54,985 nt of DNA from Clostridiales bacterium. GTDB taxonomy: Bacteria > Bacillota > Clostridia > Lachnospirales > WQUN01. The stretch is from positions 1-54,985 of the forward strand of contig JAISVZ010000106.1 in NCBI GenBank assembly GCA_031271295.1, written 5' to 3'. Made by a program: the position numbers and the translations under genes. The notes below the pieces were generated by a model. It saw only the letters and a list, made by a program, of their open reading frames with translations, was not told where the DNA came from and did not search any database. Below, piece after piece: positions 1 through 8,698 of this stretch (position 1 is the first letter of the stretch; every line of letters starts with the position of its first letter).

Positions 1-2
1 TT

Positions 3-158
3 TCAACTCATACTCGCTCAACAGTTGTTATGAAAGATAATGACGGTAATATTTATCATAAACGCGTATCCGGAAAACCCGAGGATATCCACTCGGATAT
101 CTATAACAAGCTTGACATAATGGATGTTACTAAACCTATTGTTTCATCTTTTAAATAG
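3..158 (+). CDS. C-terminal fragment of an unknown protein (5' truncated)
   Basis: An open frame enters from the left edge and ends with TAG at 156-158, giving the last 51 residues of a protein (…TVVMKDNDGNIYHKRVSG…IVSSFK). Too little is visible to assign a family; the piece is polar, with no membrane segment. It converges with the helicase gene on the other strand, leaving 55 bases between the two stops. The start lies outside the window. Confidence 0.45.
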   Translation, partial: STHTRSTVVMKDNDGNIYHKRVSGKPEDIHSDIYNKLDIMDVTKPIVSSFK

Positions 159-213
159 AAAGTAGTGACCTAACGGTTTTATGAACCTTGGTTTTACAGG
201 GGGTTTGCCTGAT

Positions 214-2760
214 TTACTCGAAAGTCGGGTTAACATTTTTCTCAAACTCATTTGAAATTTGACTTAACGCGAGACTCAGGGAAGTATGAAGTTTATCGTT
301 AGCCTTATCGCTTTTCCCCCCGTGAGTACGAATTGCCGATATAATTTTCTCTTGCTGCACTCCTTTATCTATTTCGAGCAAGCTTCTTTCCAAAAGTAAA
401 AACATATATATTTCAAAACTTTCATCACCAGTCTTTTTGCTTACCCTATAAGCCGCTTCAAATCCACAGAGTTTTTCCGAATTGTCAACATTTAAATCAC
501 CAATTTCACAATAAAATTCAGCGGCTTTGGTGTAATTGCCTTTTTTTTCTTCGAGCAAAGCTTTACACCTCAAAATTTCAAGGCAGTTGTCATTTAAATC
601 CGCTCTCTCGTAGTTGTTAATCGCTTCTTCGTACTTTTCCGCTTTCTCATACTTACACGCGGCCTCCCTCCAATCTTCAGGATTGGCCGCACTGATATCA
701 AGTAAGATTTCCTTATCAAAATGATCTTTCTCTACATAGTCAAAAAAATCTATGATTGGGCGTAGCTCAAGGTCTCTATAAGTTTCTTCATATATGCATA
801 CATACATAATTGCTCGCATTATCGCCACATATAATAGGTTAAAATATAAACGATAATGTGCCATTTTTTTAACGGTTTGCGTCATGATTTCCCGCCATTC
901 ATCCGCATATGCGCTGATGATGTTAAAACATATTACAAAGCCTAATTCCAGCCCTTTCATTTCTTCTACCGTGAATACATTTACCTGTTTTCCGTCAAGA
1001 ATAAATTCAGACTTAAACTTTTCCCTTTCAGCTTCGTTAGGGACAATAACACCATGATCCGGCACCATGTGTAAACTTTCCACAATGCTTTTCAAATACG
1101 AAGTATCGTTTTTGAGCGTGAAAGCTTTGCCACCGTTACGCATGGCATCGGGCATCACCTCTGTTGCACCGTCTAACCGCCCTATCTTTTCACGCCGGAT
1201 GTTTGAAAGTTTATATGCGACTTTCAGAACTTCCGAATAACTTCGGTGGCTCTCAGGTAACGATGACACATTGGCTTCTATGCCATGCATATAAAAAAGT
1301 TGTCTTAATTGCTGAGGGCTGAAATAGGTTGGATGGATTGTTTGATGAACGTCACCTGCAAAAATCATTTTATAAATGGATTTTTCTTCAGCATTTTTCG
1401 CTATTTGGTATTTTTCAGGTTTTATCAGCGTAAAGAGCATAAATGTTTGTAACTGAGTGAAGTCTTGAGCCTCGTCAACAACAATCAAAGAGTACTTTTC
1501 CCTTATACCGTTGGCTAAAACTTTTTTTGCTAAATCGTTATCATCTAATCTGCCGTTCTCATTTAACCATTTTTTGTATTTCTTATACAACTCATAGATT
1601 TTTTTCTTTTCAGGCTGCTCATAACGCGACGACATAGTATCAAGATTTTCGCAATCTAAATTTTCATATTCCTCAAAAGTAATTTCATCGTTCCAATTGC
1701 TTGCGTTTTCAAAATATTCTCGGACTTCCTGTAAGTACTTCTCATAACTGAAGTTGAAACTGTCATCGTGTTTTACAATTTTGCACCAATCGTTGACATT
1801 CATGCCGTATGGCAGAGATATGTATGCTTCCTGCTTGCCTTTTCCTCGTTCCCACTTAGCTTTATCTATTCCATCTACGAACTTAACGAAGCCCGTATCA
1901 AACTGATAATGTTTTTCAAATAGATTTCGCCGCCACACATTACCCATATAGCCTTTTATTACACCGCGAATTTCTGTCCAAAGTTCAAGAGCAGTCAAGT
2001 TTGATTTTACGTTTGGTATAAAAAAATCGCGATTAAACTCATCAAAAGTAATTGCATCTATATCACCCTCAGTTGGCTTTAATAAGGTTTTGCAAAGCTC
2101 GCTTAGTGTGCAAAACTCTGTTTTCCCTCCGTTACTTTCACCTTCATTTAATCTATTTTCTTTTACCAGTCGTTCTGAAATTGCAACATAGACGGCTTTT
2201 TCCTCTTCGCCGGCTCTTTCCATTTCCATTTGCATTTTGCGCACGGCGATTGTTGTTTTCCCGCTACCGGCTCCCGCAAAAACAAGCAAAGGAAAGTCGC
2301 TATTTAGACATTTATTCTGCACTTTACTAAGATAAGGCTTGTATGAAACACTTTCTTTTGTTTCGCCATATTTCATAACAGGGCGAACCCAGTTAACACG
2401 TCGTTTTGCTACATGGCCTTGCTTGTTGTGCTCGGTTGCGTAAAGGAAAACAACTTTATCTAAGTCGTCCTCTCTAATATACAGGTTATTCAAGTTATCC
2501 AGTTTACTCAAGTGTACTAATTCGCTTGCGTATGTATATGCTATACGGTAATCATCAGAAAATCTGAATTTGAAGATTAACATATTAGGTACCCCACGAA
2601 GTTTTTTAGAATTTTGAGAGTGAAAGATTTCTCGTAATTCATCTAATGTCATCTTCGCCCACTTAGACATTTTTTCCTCGATTAAAATCTTTTTTTCTCG
2701 CGGAACTCCTTTCCAAAAATCCTCCATTATAAGCAAGTTACTCTCATGCAAGAAACTCAT
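214..2760 (-). CDS. RelE-like domain fused to UvrD/Rep-type superfamily 1 helicase
   Basis: Probable ATP-dependent DNA translocase/helicase of the UvrD/Rep superfamily. Counting from the alternative start at 2799: Walker A AGAGSGKTT near residue 175, DEAQDF (motif II) near 440, FAGDVHQ (III), ESHRS (IV), EEMKGLE (V) and LYVAIMRA (VI, normally LYVAITRA). The first ~135 residues look like a RelE/ParE toxin fold: a helical start, then KLRG, a strand with DDYRIAYTY and a final VVFLYATEHNKQGH strand. After the helicase core, the last ~150 residues form TPR-like helical pairs (ACKYEKAEKYEEAINNYE). I prefer ATG 2760 because GGGG lies nine bases upstream; ATG 2799 has no SD and ATG 2727 is another option. 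It is the last gene of a leftward set of unknown small genes. Role unknown: repair or phage defence are both possible. Confidence 0.85.
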   Translation of the reverse strand: MSFLHESNLLIMEDFWKGVPREKKILIEEKMSKWAKMTLDELREIFHSQNSKKLRGVPNMLIFKFRFSDDYRIAYTYASELVHLSKLDNLNNLYIREDDLDKVVFLYATEHNKQGHVAKRRVNWVRPVMKYGETKESVSYKPYLSKVQNKCLNSDFPLLVFAGAGSGKTTIAVRKMQMEMERAGEEEKAVYVAISERLVKENRLNEGESNGGKTEFCTLSELCKTLLKPTEGDIDAITFDEFNRDFFIPNVKSNLTALELWTEIRGVIKGYMGNVWRRNLFEKHYQFDTGFVKFVDGIDKAKWERGKGKQEAYISLPYGMNVNDWCKIVKHDDSFNFSYEKYLQEVREYFENASNWNDEITFEEYENLDCENLDTMSSRYEQPEKKKIYELYKKYKKWLNENGRLDDNDLAKKVLANGIREKYSLIVVDEAQDFTQLQTFMLFTLIKPEKYQIAKNAEEKSIYKMIFAGDVHQTIHPTYFSPQQLRQLFYMHGIEANVSSLPESHRSYSEVLKVAYKLSNIRREKIGRLDGATEVMPDAMRNGGKAFTLKNDTSYLKSIVESLHMVPDHGVIVPNEAEREKFKSEFILDGKQVNVFTVEEMKGLELGFVICFNIISAYADEWREIMTQTVKKMAHYRLYFNLLYVAIMRAIMYVCIYEETYRDLELRPIIDFFDYVEKDHFDKEILLDISAANPEDWREAACKYEKAEKYEEAINNYERADLNDNCLEILRCKALLEEKKGNYTKAAEFYCEIGDLNVDNSEKLCGFEAAYRVSKKTGDESFEIYMFLLLERSLLEIDKGVQQEKIISAIRTHGGKSDKANDKLHTSLSLALSQISNEFEKNVNPTFE

Positions 2761-2932
2761 TTGAATCGTCCCCAAAATTTGTGTTGAATATCTGTTCATA
2801 ATGCACTAAACAATAAACAGATATTAAAATTAATACAGTTATTGTATTATTCTTGATGTAAAATGTAAAGAAAAATAGTAAAATGGCAGTAGCAAATTTG
2901 TTTTTCATAAAAAATTTGATATGAAAGGGCAT
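2744..2932 (-). CDS. small two-helix membrane protein (possible)
   Basis: A 62-codon frame with a good ribosome binding site (AGGGAG, seven bases before ATG 2932). It encodes two hydrophobic stretches (FATAILLFFFTFYI and TVLILISVYCLVHY) around a KNN turn, as expected of a small hairpin membrane protein. Its 3' end overlaps the preferred helicase start by 17 bases, an arrangement that would couple translation. The region is AT-rich, so a chance hydrophobic frame remains possible. ATG 2950 is an in-frame alternative without a better SD. Function unknown. Confidence 0.35.
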   Translation of the reverse strand: MPFHIKFFMKNKFATAILLFFFTFYIKNNTITVLILISVYCLVHYEQIFNTNFGDDSNEFLA

Positions 2933-2953
2933 CTTATCTCTCCCTGCCATTTA

Positions 2954-3055
2954 TTACTGCCGCGCCTGCACTTTATCCTCGTAACGTTGGACGTTCCTTA
3001 CTATGCGGTGAATTCTCTTCGCTTTGGTCGCGTCGTCCTTGATTTTACTCCGCAA
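2954..3055 (-). CDS. 33-codon basic peptide, possible gene remnant
   Basis: A TTG-initiated frame between two unknown genes encodes a Lys/Arg-rich peptide (SKIKDDATKAKRIHRIVRN…). Composition and codons look coding, but no SD precedes the TTG at a normal distance. It ends in TAATAA directly before the next small frame. It may be a degraded gene end or a tiny operon member. Confidence 0.18.
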   Translation of the reverse strand: MRSKIKDDATKAKRIHRIVRNVQRYEDKVQARQ

Positions 3056-3072
3056 GATATTTTAAATACAAC

Positions 3073-3492
3073 CTAAAAAGGTAACTCCTCATCTGTCAAA
3101 CCATCAAAATCTATACCGTCTAACGGATTGGGAAAGCTTGGCGGTCCGATATTTAACGAATATATCGCATCCAATAATTGTTCAAGTTGATTTTCATCCA
3201 ATTTCATAACCTGCGTTTGTACCTGTTCTGCCGGTCGTGTTCTTTCTTTTGATATATGCTGTGAGTTGTTTAGCAACATTTTTGTTTCAATAAACGCGGC
3301 TAACATTTGTATTTGAACATTAACCTGTCGTTGAGCCTTATCTAATAAACTATGTAATGTATGCATCTCTTCTTCTTTACCGTCAATCGAAGTTGCCAAT
3401 AACCAGTGTTTTATTTCCTCTATCGGAGCGTTTAACTGTGCAACAATCACCGACAAATATTCGTCAATATTTTTCTCTGTATAATATCCCAT
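3073..3492 (-). CDS. hypothetical protein, helical/coiled-coil
   Basis: Unrecognised 139-residue protein. ATG 3492 follows GGAGAG at a usable distance; ATG 3507, five codons upstream, has no SD. The first half is amphipathic helix (YLSVIVAQLNAPIEEIKHWL, then LLDKAQRQVNVQIQM). The second half is polar and ends in an acidic, aromatic tail (DGIDFDGLTDEELPF) that could be a short docking motif. No signal peptide or membrane segment. It lies 46 bases downstream of another unknown gene on the same strand and ~120 bases upstream of the frames leading to the helicase, so co-transcription is likely. Confidence 0.6.
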   Translation of the reverse strand: MGYYTEKNIDEYLSVIVAQLNAPIEEIKHWLLATSIDGKEEEMHTLHSLLDKAQRQVNVQIQMLAAFIETKMLLNNSQHISKERTRPAEQVQTQVMKLDENQLEQLLDAIYSLNIGPPSFPNPLDGIDFDGLTDEELPF

Positions 3493-3538
3493 ATTCTCGC
3501 TCTCCATTCTGTATATATTTTATTAACGATGTATCCTC

Positions 3539-3952
3539 TTACCCTCGCTTAGATAACCCAACGGCAAACGCAAAAAAAAGCAAAACGCTTTCGCCTTCTT
3601 CTTTACCTCTAACAATTTGCTTCATCACCTTACCAACAGGATTCAAATTATTACCTTCATCTTTATAGAGGTATGGACCATTTTCATTTTCCTGCCATTT
3701 AAAATCAGTTAAATGATTTCGCAGCAAAACCTCGCCAATATACATCCCGAATGCCAAAGAATACAGTTTTACTTTTTCTTTAACGTTTAATTCGCTTTTT
3801 TCAGGATGTAGGTAAATTTCATGAAGTTCGTCAATTATTTCGTCCGCGGCTTCAATGCTTTTATCGCTAAAATCAAGAGTTTTATTAAAATCCGCATCCC
3901 CAAATTTTACAACAAGATCCGTACAGGTTTTTATTAATTCATTAAGTTCCAA
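3539..3952 (-). CDS. hypothetical cytosolic protein, first gene of the helicase set
   Basis: Unrecognised 137-residue protein starting at TTG 3952, eight bases after a strong AGGAGGG. The N-terminus is acidic and helical; the middle has LAFGMYIGEVLLRNHLTDFKW followed by an ENGPYLYKD strand and a VGKVMKQIVRG helix. This helix, Gly-Glu, Trp and strand order resembles small SUKH/Imm-like or DUF proteins, but I cannot place it. It is the promoter-proximal member of the leftward set. A weak promoter candidate (TTGAAT-17-TAACAT) lies in the divergent gap toward argH. Confidence 0.6.
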   Translation of the reverse strand: MELNELIKTCTDLVVKFGDADFNKTLDFSDKSIEAADEIIDELHEIYLHPEKSELNVKEKVKLYSLAFGMYIGEVLLRNHLTDFKWQENENGPYLYKDEGNNLNPVGKVMKQIVRGKEEGESVLLFFAFAVGLSKRG

Positions 3953-4204
3953 GCGCTTCGCCCTCCTTCAAAAGTATGATGTGCCAACAACATGATACAT
4001 ATGTTAAATTGACCAATTATACTATTCAAATCATTGCATTATTCTCCGCACACTTTCCTCACTTTACCACCCGCCCCGCAAATTTGCAAGCACAAATATT
4101 TTCGGTTATACTACGAAAAAAAATACAGCCAACGCGGTATCCCGAACCTTAAAATCCACACCAAACCCTACGGAATATCCGGCGCAAAAAAAGGAATGAT
4201 TAAC

Positions 4205-5686
4205 TTGAAACTTTGGGGCGGACGCTTTACAAAATCAACGGATTCTTTAACCGACCATTTTCATTCGTCAATTTCGTTCGATAAACGAATGTATAAACAG
4301 GATATAAAAGGCAGTATTGCCCACGCGAGAATGCTTGCGAAGCAGGGCATCATTTCCGATGAGGACGCGGAAAAAATTGCGGATACTCTCGAAGAAATAT
4401 TAACCGATATCGAAAAAGGAATAGTTACCTTTGACGAACAAGCGGAAGATATCCACATGAATATAGAAAAAATATTAACCGCGCGTATTGGCGAGGCGGG
4501 CAAACGCCTGCACACCGGAAGAAGCCGGAACGACCAGGTTGCGCTTGATATACGCATGTACGTTAAAGAGGAAATTACCCAAATTAAGCAAAATATATTT
4601 GAGCTTATAGCCGCAATAAATTCCATAGCCAAAGAGCATGTTAATACCATCATGCCCGGTTACACGCATTTGCAAAGAGCGCAGCCGGTAAGCCTTGCCC
4701 ACCACATTTTGGCGTATGCCGAAATGCTTAAACGCGATATCAGCCGCCTTAACGATACTTACCGCCGAACGGACGTTATGCCGCTCGGCTCCGGTGCGCT
4801 TGCCACAACAACCTACCCGCTTGACCGCAAGTATACCGCCAAACTTCTCGGCTTCTCCCAAATAACCTTAAACAGCATGGACGGCGTATCCGACAGGGAT
4901 TTTCTGCTGGATTTATTAAGCGCGCTTTCAATATTAATGATGCATTTAAGCCGTTTCTGCGAAGAAATAATTTTGTGGGCGTCTTTTGAATTTAAGTATA
5001 TAGAACTCGACGACGCGTATTCCACAGGTTCCAGCATTATGCCGCAGAAGAAAAACCCCGATATGGCGGAGCTTATTCGCGGAAAAACCGGTAGGGTTTA
5101 CGGAAACTTAATGGGGCTTTTAACGGTTATGAAGGGCTTGCCGCTTGCCTATAATAAGGACATGCAAGAGGATAAGGAGAGCGTTTTCGACACGATAGAT
5201 ACCGTTGAAATGGTTTTGCCCGTGTTTACAAATATGCTCAAAACCGCGCAATTTAACAAGGAAAATATGTACAAGGCGGCGGGCGGCGGCTTTACCAACG
5301 CAACAGACGCGGCGGATTGGCTTGTAAAAAACGGCGTCGCCTTCCGTGACGCGCACGAAATTATAGGCAAGCTCGTTATATACTGCATAAATCAAAATAT
5401 ATCCTTGGAAGAACTTTCGCTTGAAGAGTTTAACGAAATCTCCCCGGTTTTTAACAGCACAGTTTACGACGCGCTAAACCTGCAAAACTGCGTAAACGCC
5501 CGCACCGTACCGGGCGGCCCGTCCGAAAGTTATATACGAAAACTTATTGAAATAAACGAAAATTATTTGAAAGAACAAAATTATTCTGCGGGAGAATATT
5601 CGGACGGACAAAATTATTCTGCGGGAGATTATTCGGACGGACAAAATTATCCTATGGGAAATTCTACAAAGGAACAAAATTTATGA
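4205..5686 (+). CDS. argH: argininosuccinate lyase with repeat-built C-terminal tail
   Basis: Cleaves argininosuccinate to arginine and fumarate, the last step of arginine synthesis, in the cytosol. The protein opens [16 protein letters not shown] as the family does, carries [11 protein letters not shown] and [14 protein letters not shown], and has the [12 protein letters not shown] signature near residue 275. I choose TTG 4205, nine bases after AAAGGA, because the family normally starts MKLWGGRF. ATG 4196 sits directly on that SD, and the open frame up to 4034 is not ArgH-like. The normal enzyme ends near [16 protein letters not shown]. About 30 further residues follow, made of an 11-residue tandem repeat ([11 protein letters not shown]). 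The stop overlaps rsmI by four bases (ATGA). No other arg gene is in view. Confidence 0.97.
   Translation: MKLWGGRFTKSTDSLTDHFHSSISFDKRMYKQDIKGSIAHARMLAKQGIISDEDAEKIADTLEEILTDIEKGIVTFDEQAEDIHMNIEKILTARIGEAGKRLHTGRSRNDQVALDIRMYVKEEITQIKQNIFELIAAINSIAKEHVNTIMPGYTHLQRAQPVSLAHHILAYAEMLKRDISRLNDTYRRTDVMPLGSGALATTTYPLDRKYTAKLLGFSQITLNSMDGVSDRDFLLDLLSALSILMMHLSRFCEEIILWASFEFKYIELDDAYSTGSSIMPQKKNPDMAELIRGKTGRVYGNLMGLLTVMKGLPLAYNKDMQEDKESVFDTIDTVEMVLPVFTNMLKTAQFNKENMYKAAGGGFTNATDAADWLVKNGVAFRDAHEIIGKLVIYCINQNISLEELSLEEFNEISPVFNSTVYDALNLQNCVNARTVPGGPSESYIRKLIEINENYLKEQNYSAGEYSDGQNYSAGDYSDGQNYPMGNSTKEQNL
5576..5658 (+). repeat. 33-bp in-frame tandem repeat at the 3' end of argH
   Basis: Two nearly identical 33-base units (5576-5608 and 5609-5641) and a partial third add [22 protein letters not shown] and NYPMG to ArgH. 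The tail is followed by the rsmI SD (AAAGGA), so the repeat separates the enzyme core from the next gene's start. Confidence 0.95.
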
Positions 5687-6543
5687 GCGGAACCTTATAT
5701 ATCTGCGCAACACCAATAGGTAATTTGGAAGATATAAGCCTGCGTGTGCTAAAAACCCTTAAAGAAGCCGATATCATAGCCGCGGAGGATACGCGGCACA
5801 CGTTAAAGCTGCTTAATCGGTTTGAAATTAAAAACGAACTTACAAGCTACCACGAGCACAACAAGCACATAAAGGGCGCGAAACTTACAGAGCTTTTAAA
5901 ACAGGGGAAGAATATCGCGCTGGTAACGGACGCGGGAATGCCCGGCATATCGGACCCCGGATGCGATATAATAAGCTTGTGCCGCGCCGAAAATATACCC
6001 GTAACCGTAATACCCGGCGCAACGGCTTTTACATCGGCGCTTGTTTTATCGGGTATGGATACGTCCTGTTTCGCGTTTTTCGGGTTTTTGCCAACCGCCA
6101 ACCAAAAAAAAATAAAAACCGCCGAAAAAATAAAAAATTTCCCCGGAACGGCAATTTTGTACGAAGCTCCGCACCATTTGGCGGCGACACTTAAATTTTT
6201 AGCCGAAACAATAGGAAACAGAAAAGCCGCGATAGTGCGGGAAATTACAAAAATACACGAAGAGGTTAAGTTTTTTAATCTATCGGATGCGGCGGCGTAT
6301 TACGGGGAAAATGCCGCCAAGGGTGAATTTGTTATTGTAATTGAGGCAGGAAACGCAGCCGAAATACCGCCGCAAGGCACGGAAAACGAAAGCAAGTTAT
6401 CCGAATTATCCGTAACCGAACATGTGGCGTTTTATGAAAACAAGGGAAATACCAAAAAAGACGCGATGAAACTTGCCGCAAAAGATAGGGGCGTATCCAA
6501 AAGTGAAATCTACGGCGAAATACTCAAAGAAAGAAATACCTAA
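5683..6543 (+). CDS. rsmI: 16S rRNA (cytidine1402-2'-O)-methyltransferase RsmI
   Basis: Uses SAM to 2'-O-methylate C1402 of 16S rRNA in the decoding centre. It belongs to the tetrapyrrole-methylase fold: [14 protein letters not shown] at the N-terminus, AAEDTRHT near residue 37, SYHEHN near 60, [14 protein letters not shown] near 85 and [12 protein letters not shown] near 112, all typical of RsmI. The 286-residue length is normal. SD AAAGGA precedes ATG 5683 by nine bases. It overlaps argH by four bases and the next methyltransferase gene by about forty, so the four genes form one operon. Confidence 0.97.
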   Translation: MSGTLYICATPIGNLEDISLRVLKTLKEADIIAAEDTRHTLKLLNRFEIKNELTSYHEHNKHIKGAKLTELLKQGKNIALVTDAGMPGISDPGCDIISLCRAENIPVTVIPGATAFTSALVLSGMDTSCFAFFGFLPTANQKKIKTAEKIKNFPGTAILYEAPHHLAATLKFLAETIGNRKAAIVREITKIHEEVKFFNLSDAAAYYGENAAKGEFVIVIEAGNAAEIPPQGTENESKLSELSVTEHVAFYENKGNTKKDAMKLAAKDRGVSKSEIYGEILKERNT

Positions 6544-7558
6544 CCGTGAAGCGGAGTATATTTGCACGTTTATTTCCGGCTTTTCGGATATTGTTTCAAA
6601 GCAAATTAAGCAGAAATTAAAGGGCGTAAAAATTATTCGGCTTTTCGACGGGCTTATTCACTTTTTATACGCGGGCAGCCCTTTTGATATTTCGCGGCTT
6701 GTTTTTCTTAACAACACTTTTTTTGTTATTTCAAAATTTACGAGCAAAAATTTAACTTTTAAAAGCATGGCGCTTCAAGTATCAAAAATAAATTTTAGAA
6801 TTATGGATACAAAAGCCGAAAGCTTCCGCGTGCGTTTTTCGAAGGAAAACAAATTCGAAAAAGTACCGGAGAGGGTGTCGGATATTGCCGAATATTCGGT
6901 TAAGAAAAACAGCTCCCTTAAAATTGACAGGATAAACCCAAGCACTGAATTTTGGTTTATAATAAGGCGTGAGGGAATCGGTTTTTTTGCCCAGCTTCTT
7001 AAAAAACGCGGCGCAACCGAAAAAAGCTTGCGCAAGGGGGAACTTCGCCCGGAACTTGCCCATCTTTTATGCGGCGCGGCGGAAATAAAGCCGCATTACA
7101 CGGTATTAGACCCTTTTGCAGGTTACGGTTCCATACCGAATCAAATTTTGCAAAATTTTAAATTTAAAAAAATGTACATTAACGATATTGATAAAAACCT
7201 TGCGGATAAATTACGAAAATCCCCTCTTGGCGAAAACGCGCTTACCGAAATTACAAATGTAAACGCCGATAATATGGCTCATATTCCAAGTAACAGTGTG
7301 GATATAATTATTACCGACCCTCCGTGGGGAATTTTTGAAAACATTGCGGACATATCAAAGTTTTATGCAGGTTTTCTGAAAGAATTTAAGCGCGTATTAA
7401 AAAACGGAGCAACCGCTATTCTGCTTACGGGAAGCCCTTTGGAGGCGCTTGACGCCGCCAAAACAGCCGCCTTAACAACTATAAACCGCCGCGATATTCT
7501 TGTTAACGGCAAAAAAGCAAGCGTAATTGTTCTGAAAAAACAAAAGGAAGTGTTATAA
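6503..7558 (+). CDS. SAM-dependent RNA methyltransferase, TRM11/RlmKL-like, DPPWG type
   Basis: Probable guanine-N2 or related tRNA/rRNA methyltransferase of about 350 residues. The N-terminal ~150 residues begin with a CTFISGFSDIVSKQIKQKLKG strand-helix unit like that of THUMP-containing enzymes. The C-terminal half is a Rossmann methyltransferase: VLDPFAGYGSIPNQIL binds SAM and TDPPWG is the catalytic loop. The start is uncertain. GTG 6503 has AGGGG upstream inside rsmI; TTG 6473 extends the frame by ten residues. The stop touches the start of the next gene, another SAM-dependent RNA methyltransferase. The exact target nucleoside cannot be read from the sequence. Confidence 0.8.
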   Translation: MKSTAKYSKKEIPNREAEYICTFISGFSDIVSKQIKQKLKGVKIIRLFDGLIHFLYAGSPFDISRLVFLNNTFFVISKFTSKNLTFKSMALQVSKINFRIMDTKAESFRVRFSKENKFEKVPERVSDIAEYSVKKNSSLKIDRINPSTEFWFIIRREGIGFFAQLLKKRGATEKSLRKGELRPELAHLLCGAAEIKPHYTVLDPFAGYGSIPNQILQNFKFKKMYINDIDKNLADKLRKSPLGENALTEITNVNADNMAHIPSNSVDIIITDPPWGIFENIADISKFYAGFLKEFKRVLKNGATAILLTGSPLEALDAAKTAALTTINRRDILVNGKKASVIVLKKQKEVL

Positions 7559-8686
7559 ATGTTAAACCTTATCGCAACATCCACCTTTGGGCTTGAAGCT
7601 ACCGTTAAGCGCGAAATAACCGCGCTGGGCTGCAAAATCACCTCCGTTTCCGACGGGCGTATAGATTTTACCGGAGATACCGCCTCTATTGTAAACGCAA
7701 ACATATCCCTTGGCGCGTCCGACAGGGTTCTGCTTGTAATTGGCGAATTTGACGCCGCAACCTTCGACGAACTTTTTGAAAAAACCAAAGCGCTTAACTG
7801 GCAGGACTGGATAACAAAGGACGGCAAGTTTACCGTAACCGGAAAATCCGTCAAATCCAAGCTTTTTTCCGTTCCGGACTGCCAGGCGATAGTAAAAAAG
7901 GCGGTGGTTGAAAAGCTAAAGCAATTCCACAGCGTTGAATGGTTCGATGAAACAGGGCCGGAATACAAAATTCAGGTGGCACTTTTAAAGGATAAGGCAA
8001 CCCTGACAATAGATACAACAGGCCCGTCGCTGCACAAACGCGGTTACAGAAAGCTGACGCATAAAGCGCCGATAAAGGAAACTTTGGCGTACGCGATGAT
8101 AGAATTAAGCTACTGGAAAAAGGACAGAATTTTGCTGGATCCGTTTTGCGGTTCGGGTACGATTGCGATAGAAGCGGCGCTTAAAGCAAGAAATACCGCG
8201 CCGGGTTTGTTTCGCTCCTTTGTGTGCGAAAATTGGCCGCAAATACCCAAATTGGAATGGATAAAAATTAGAAAGGAAAAATATGAACAGATAAATACGG
8301 CTGTTATTCCCGAAATTTACGCAAGCGATATTGACGGCGAAGCGATCGAAATTGCCAAACACTGCGCCGAACAGGCCAATGTTGGGGATTTTATTAAGTT
8401 TGAGCAAAAAGATGTTAAGAATGTTAAACTGCCCGGCGAATACGGCGTTGTTATTACCAACCCGCCTTACGGCGAACGGCTTTTGGATGAAAATGAGGTA
8501 AACGGGCTGTATAAAACCCTCGGTGCGCTGCTTAAAGGCGAGGATACATGGTCATGCTACGTAATAACATCGTGCGAGGAGTTTGAAATAATTTACGGCA
8601 AAAGAGCCGACGCAAAGCGAAAACTTTTTAACGGCAACGTAAAGGCGGACTATTACCAGTATTACGGCAAACGCCCGCCAAGATAG
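7559..8686 (+). CDS. THUMP-domain class I RNA methyltransferase, RlmL/YpsC family
   Basis: Homologue of the N-terminal module of RlmL and of the Firmicute YpsC family, which methylate guanine N2 in RNA. The protein opens NLIATSTFGLEATVKREITALG, followed by a THUMP domain (residues ~60-155, with the TKDGKFTVTGK strand). The methyltransferase part has LLDPFCGSGTIAIEAAL near residue 190, IYASDIDGEAIEIA and the catalytic TNPPYGERL near 300. Its 375 residues match the family; the RlmK half of enterobacterial RlmKL is absent. ATG 7559 follows an AAGGA site and starts immediately after the previous stop. The gene converges with the AMP-ligase gene, 12 bases away. Confidence 0.92.
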   Translation: MLNLIATSTFGLEATVKREITALGCKITSVSDGRIDFTGDTASIVNANISLGASDRVLLVIGEFDAATFDELFEKTKALNWQDWITKDGKFTVTGKSVKSKLFSVPDCQAIVKKAVVEKLKQFHSVEWFDETGPEYKIQVALLKDKATLTIDTTGPSLHKRGYRKLTHKAPIKETLAYAMIELSYWKKDRILLDPFCGSGTIAIEAALKARNTAPGLFRSFVCENWPQIPKLEWIKIRKEKYEQINTAVIPEIYASDIDGEAIEIAKHCAEQANVGDFIKFEQKDVKNVKLPGEYGVVITNPPYGERLLDENEVNGLYKTLGALLKGEDTWSCYVITSCEEFEIIYGKRADAKRKLFNGNVKADYYQYYGKRPPR

Positions 8687-8698
8687 CCGGGTTTTGGG

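Noticed and set aside
4034-4204. Upstream extension of the argH frame
   Set aside because: The 57 extra codons are not ArgH-like, and the family start with an SD is at 4205.
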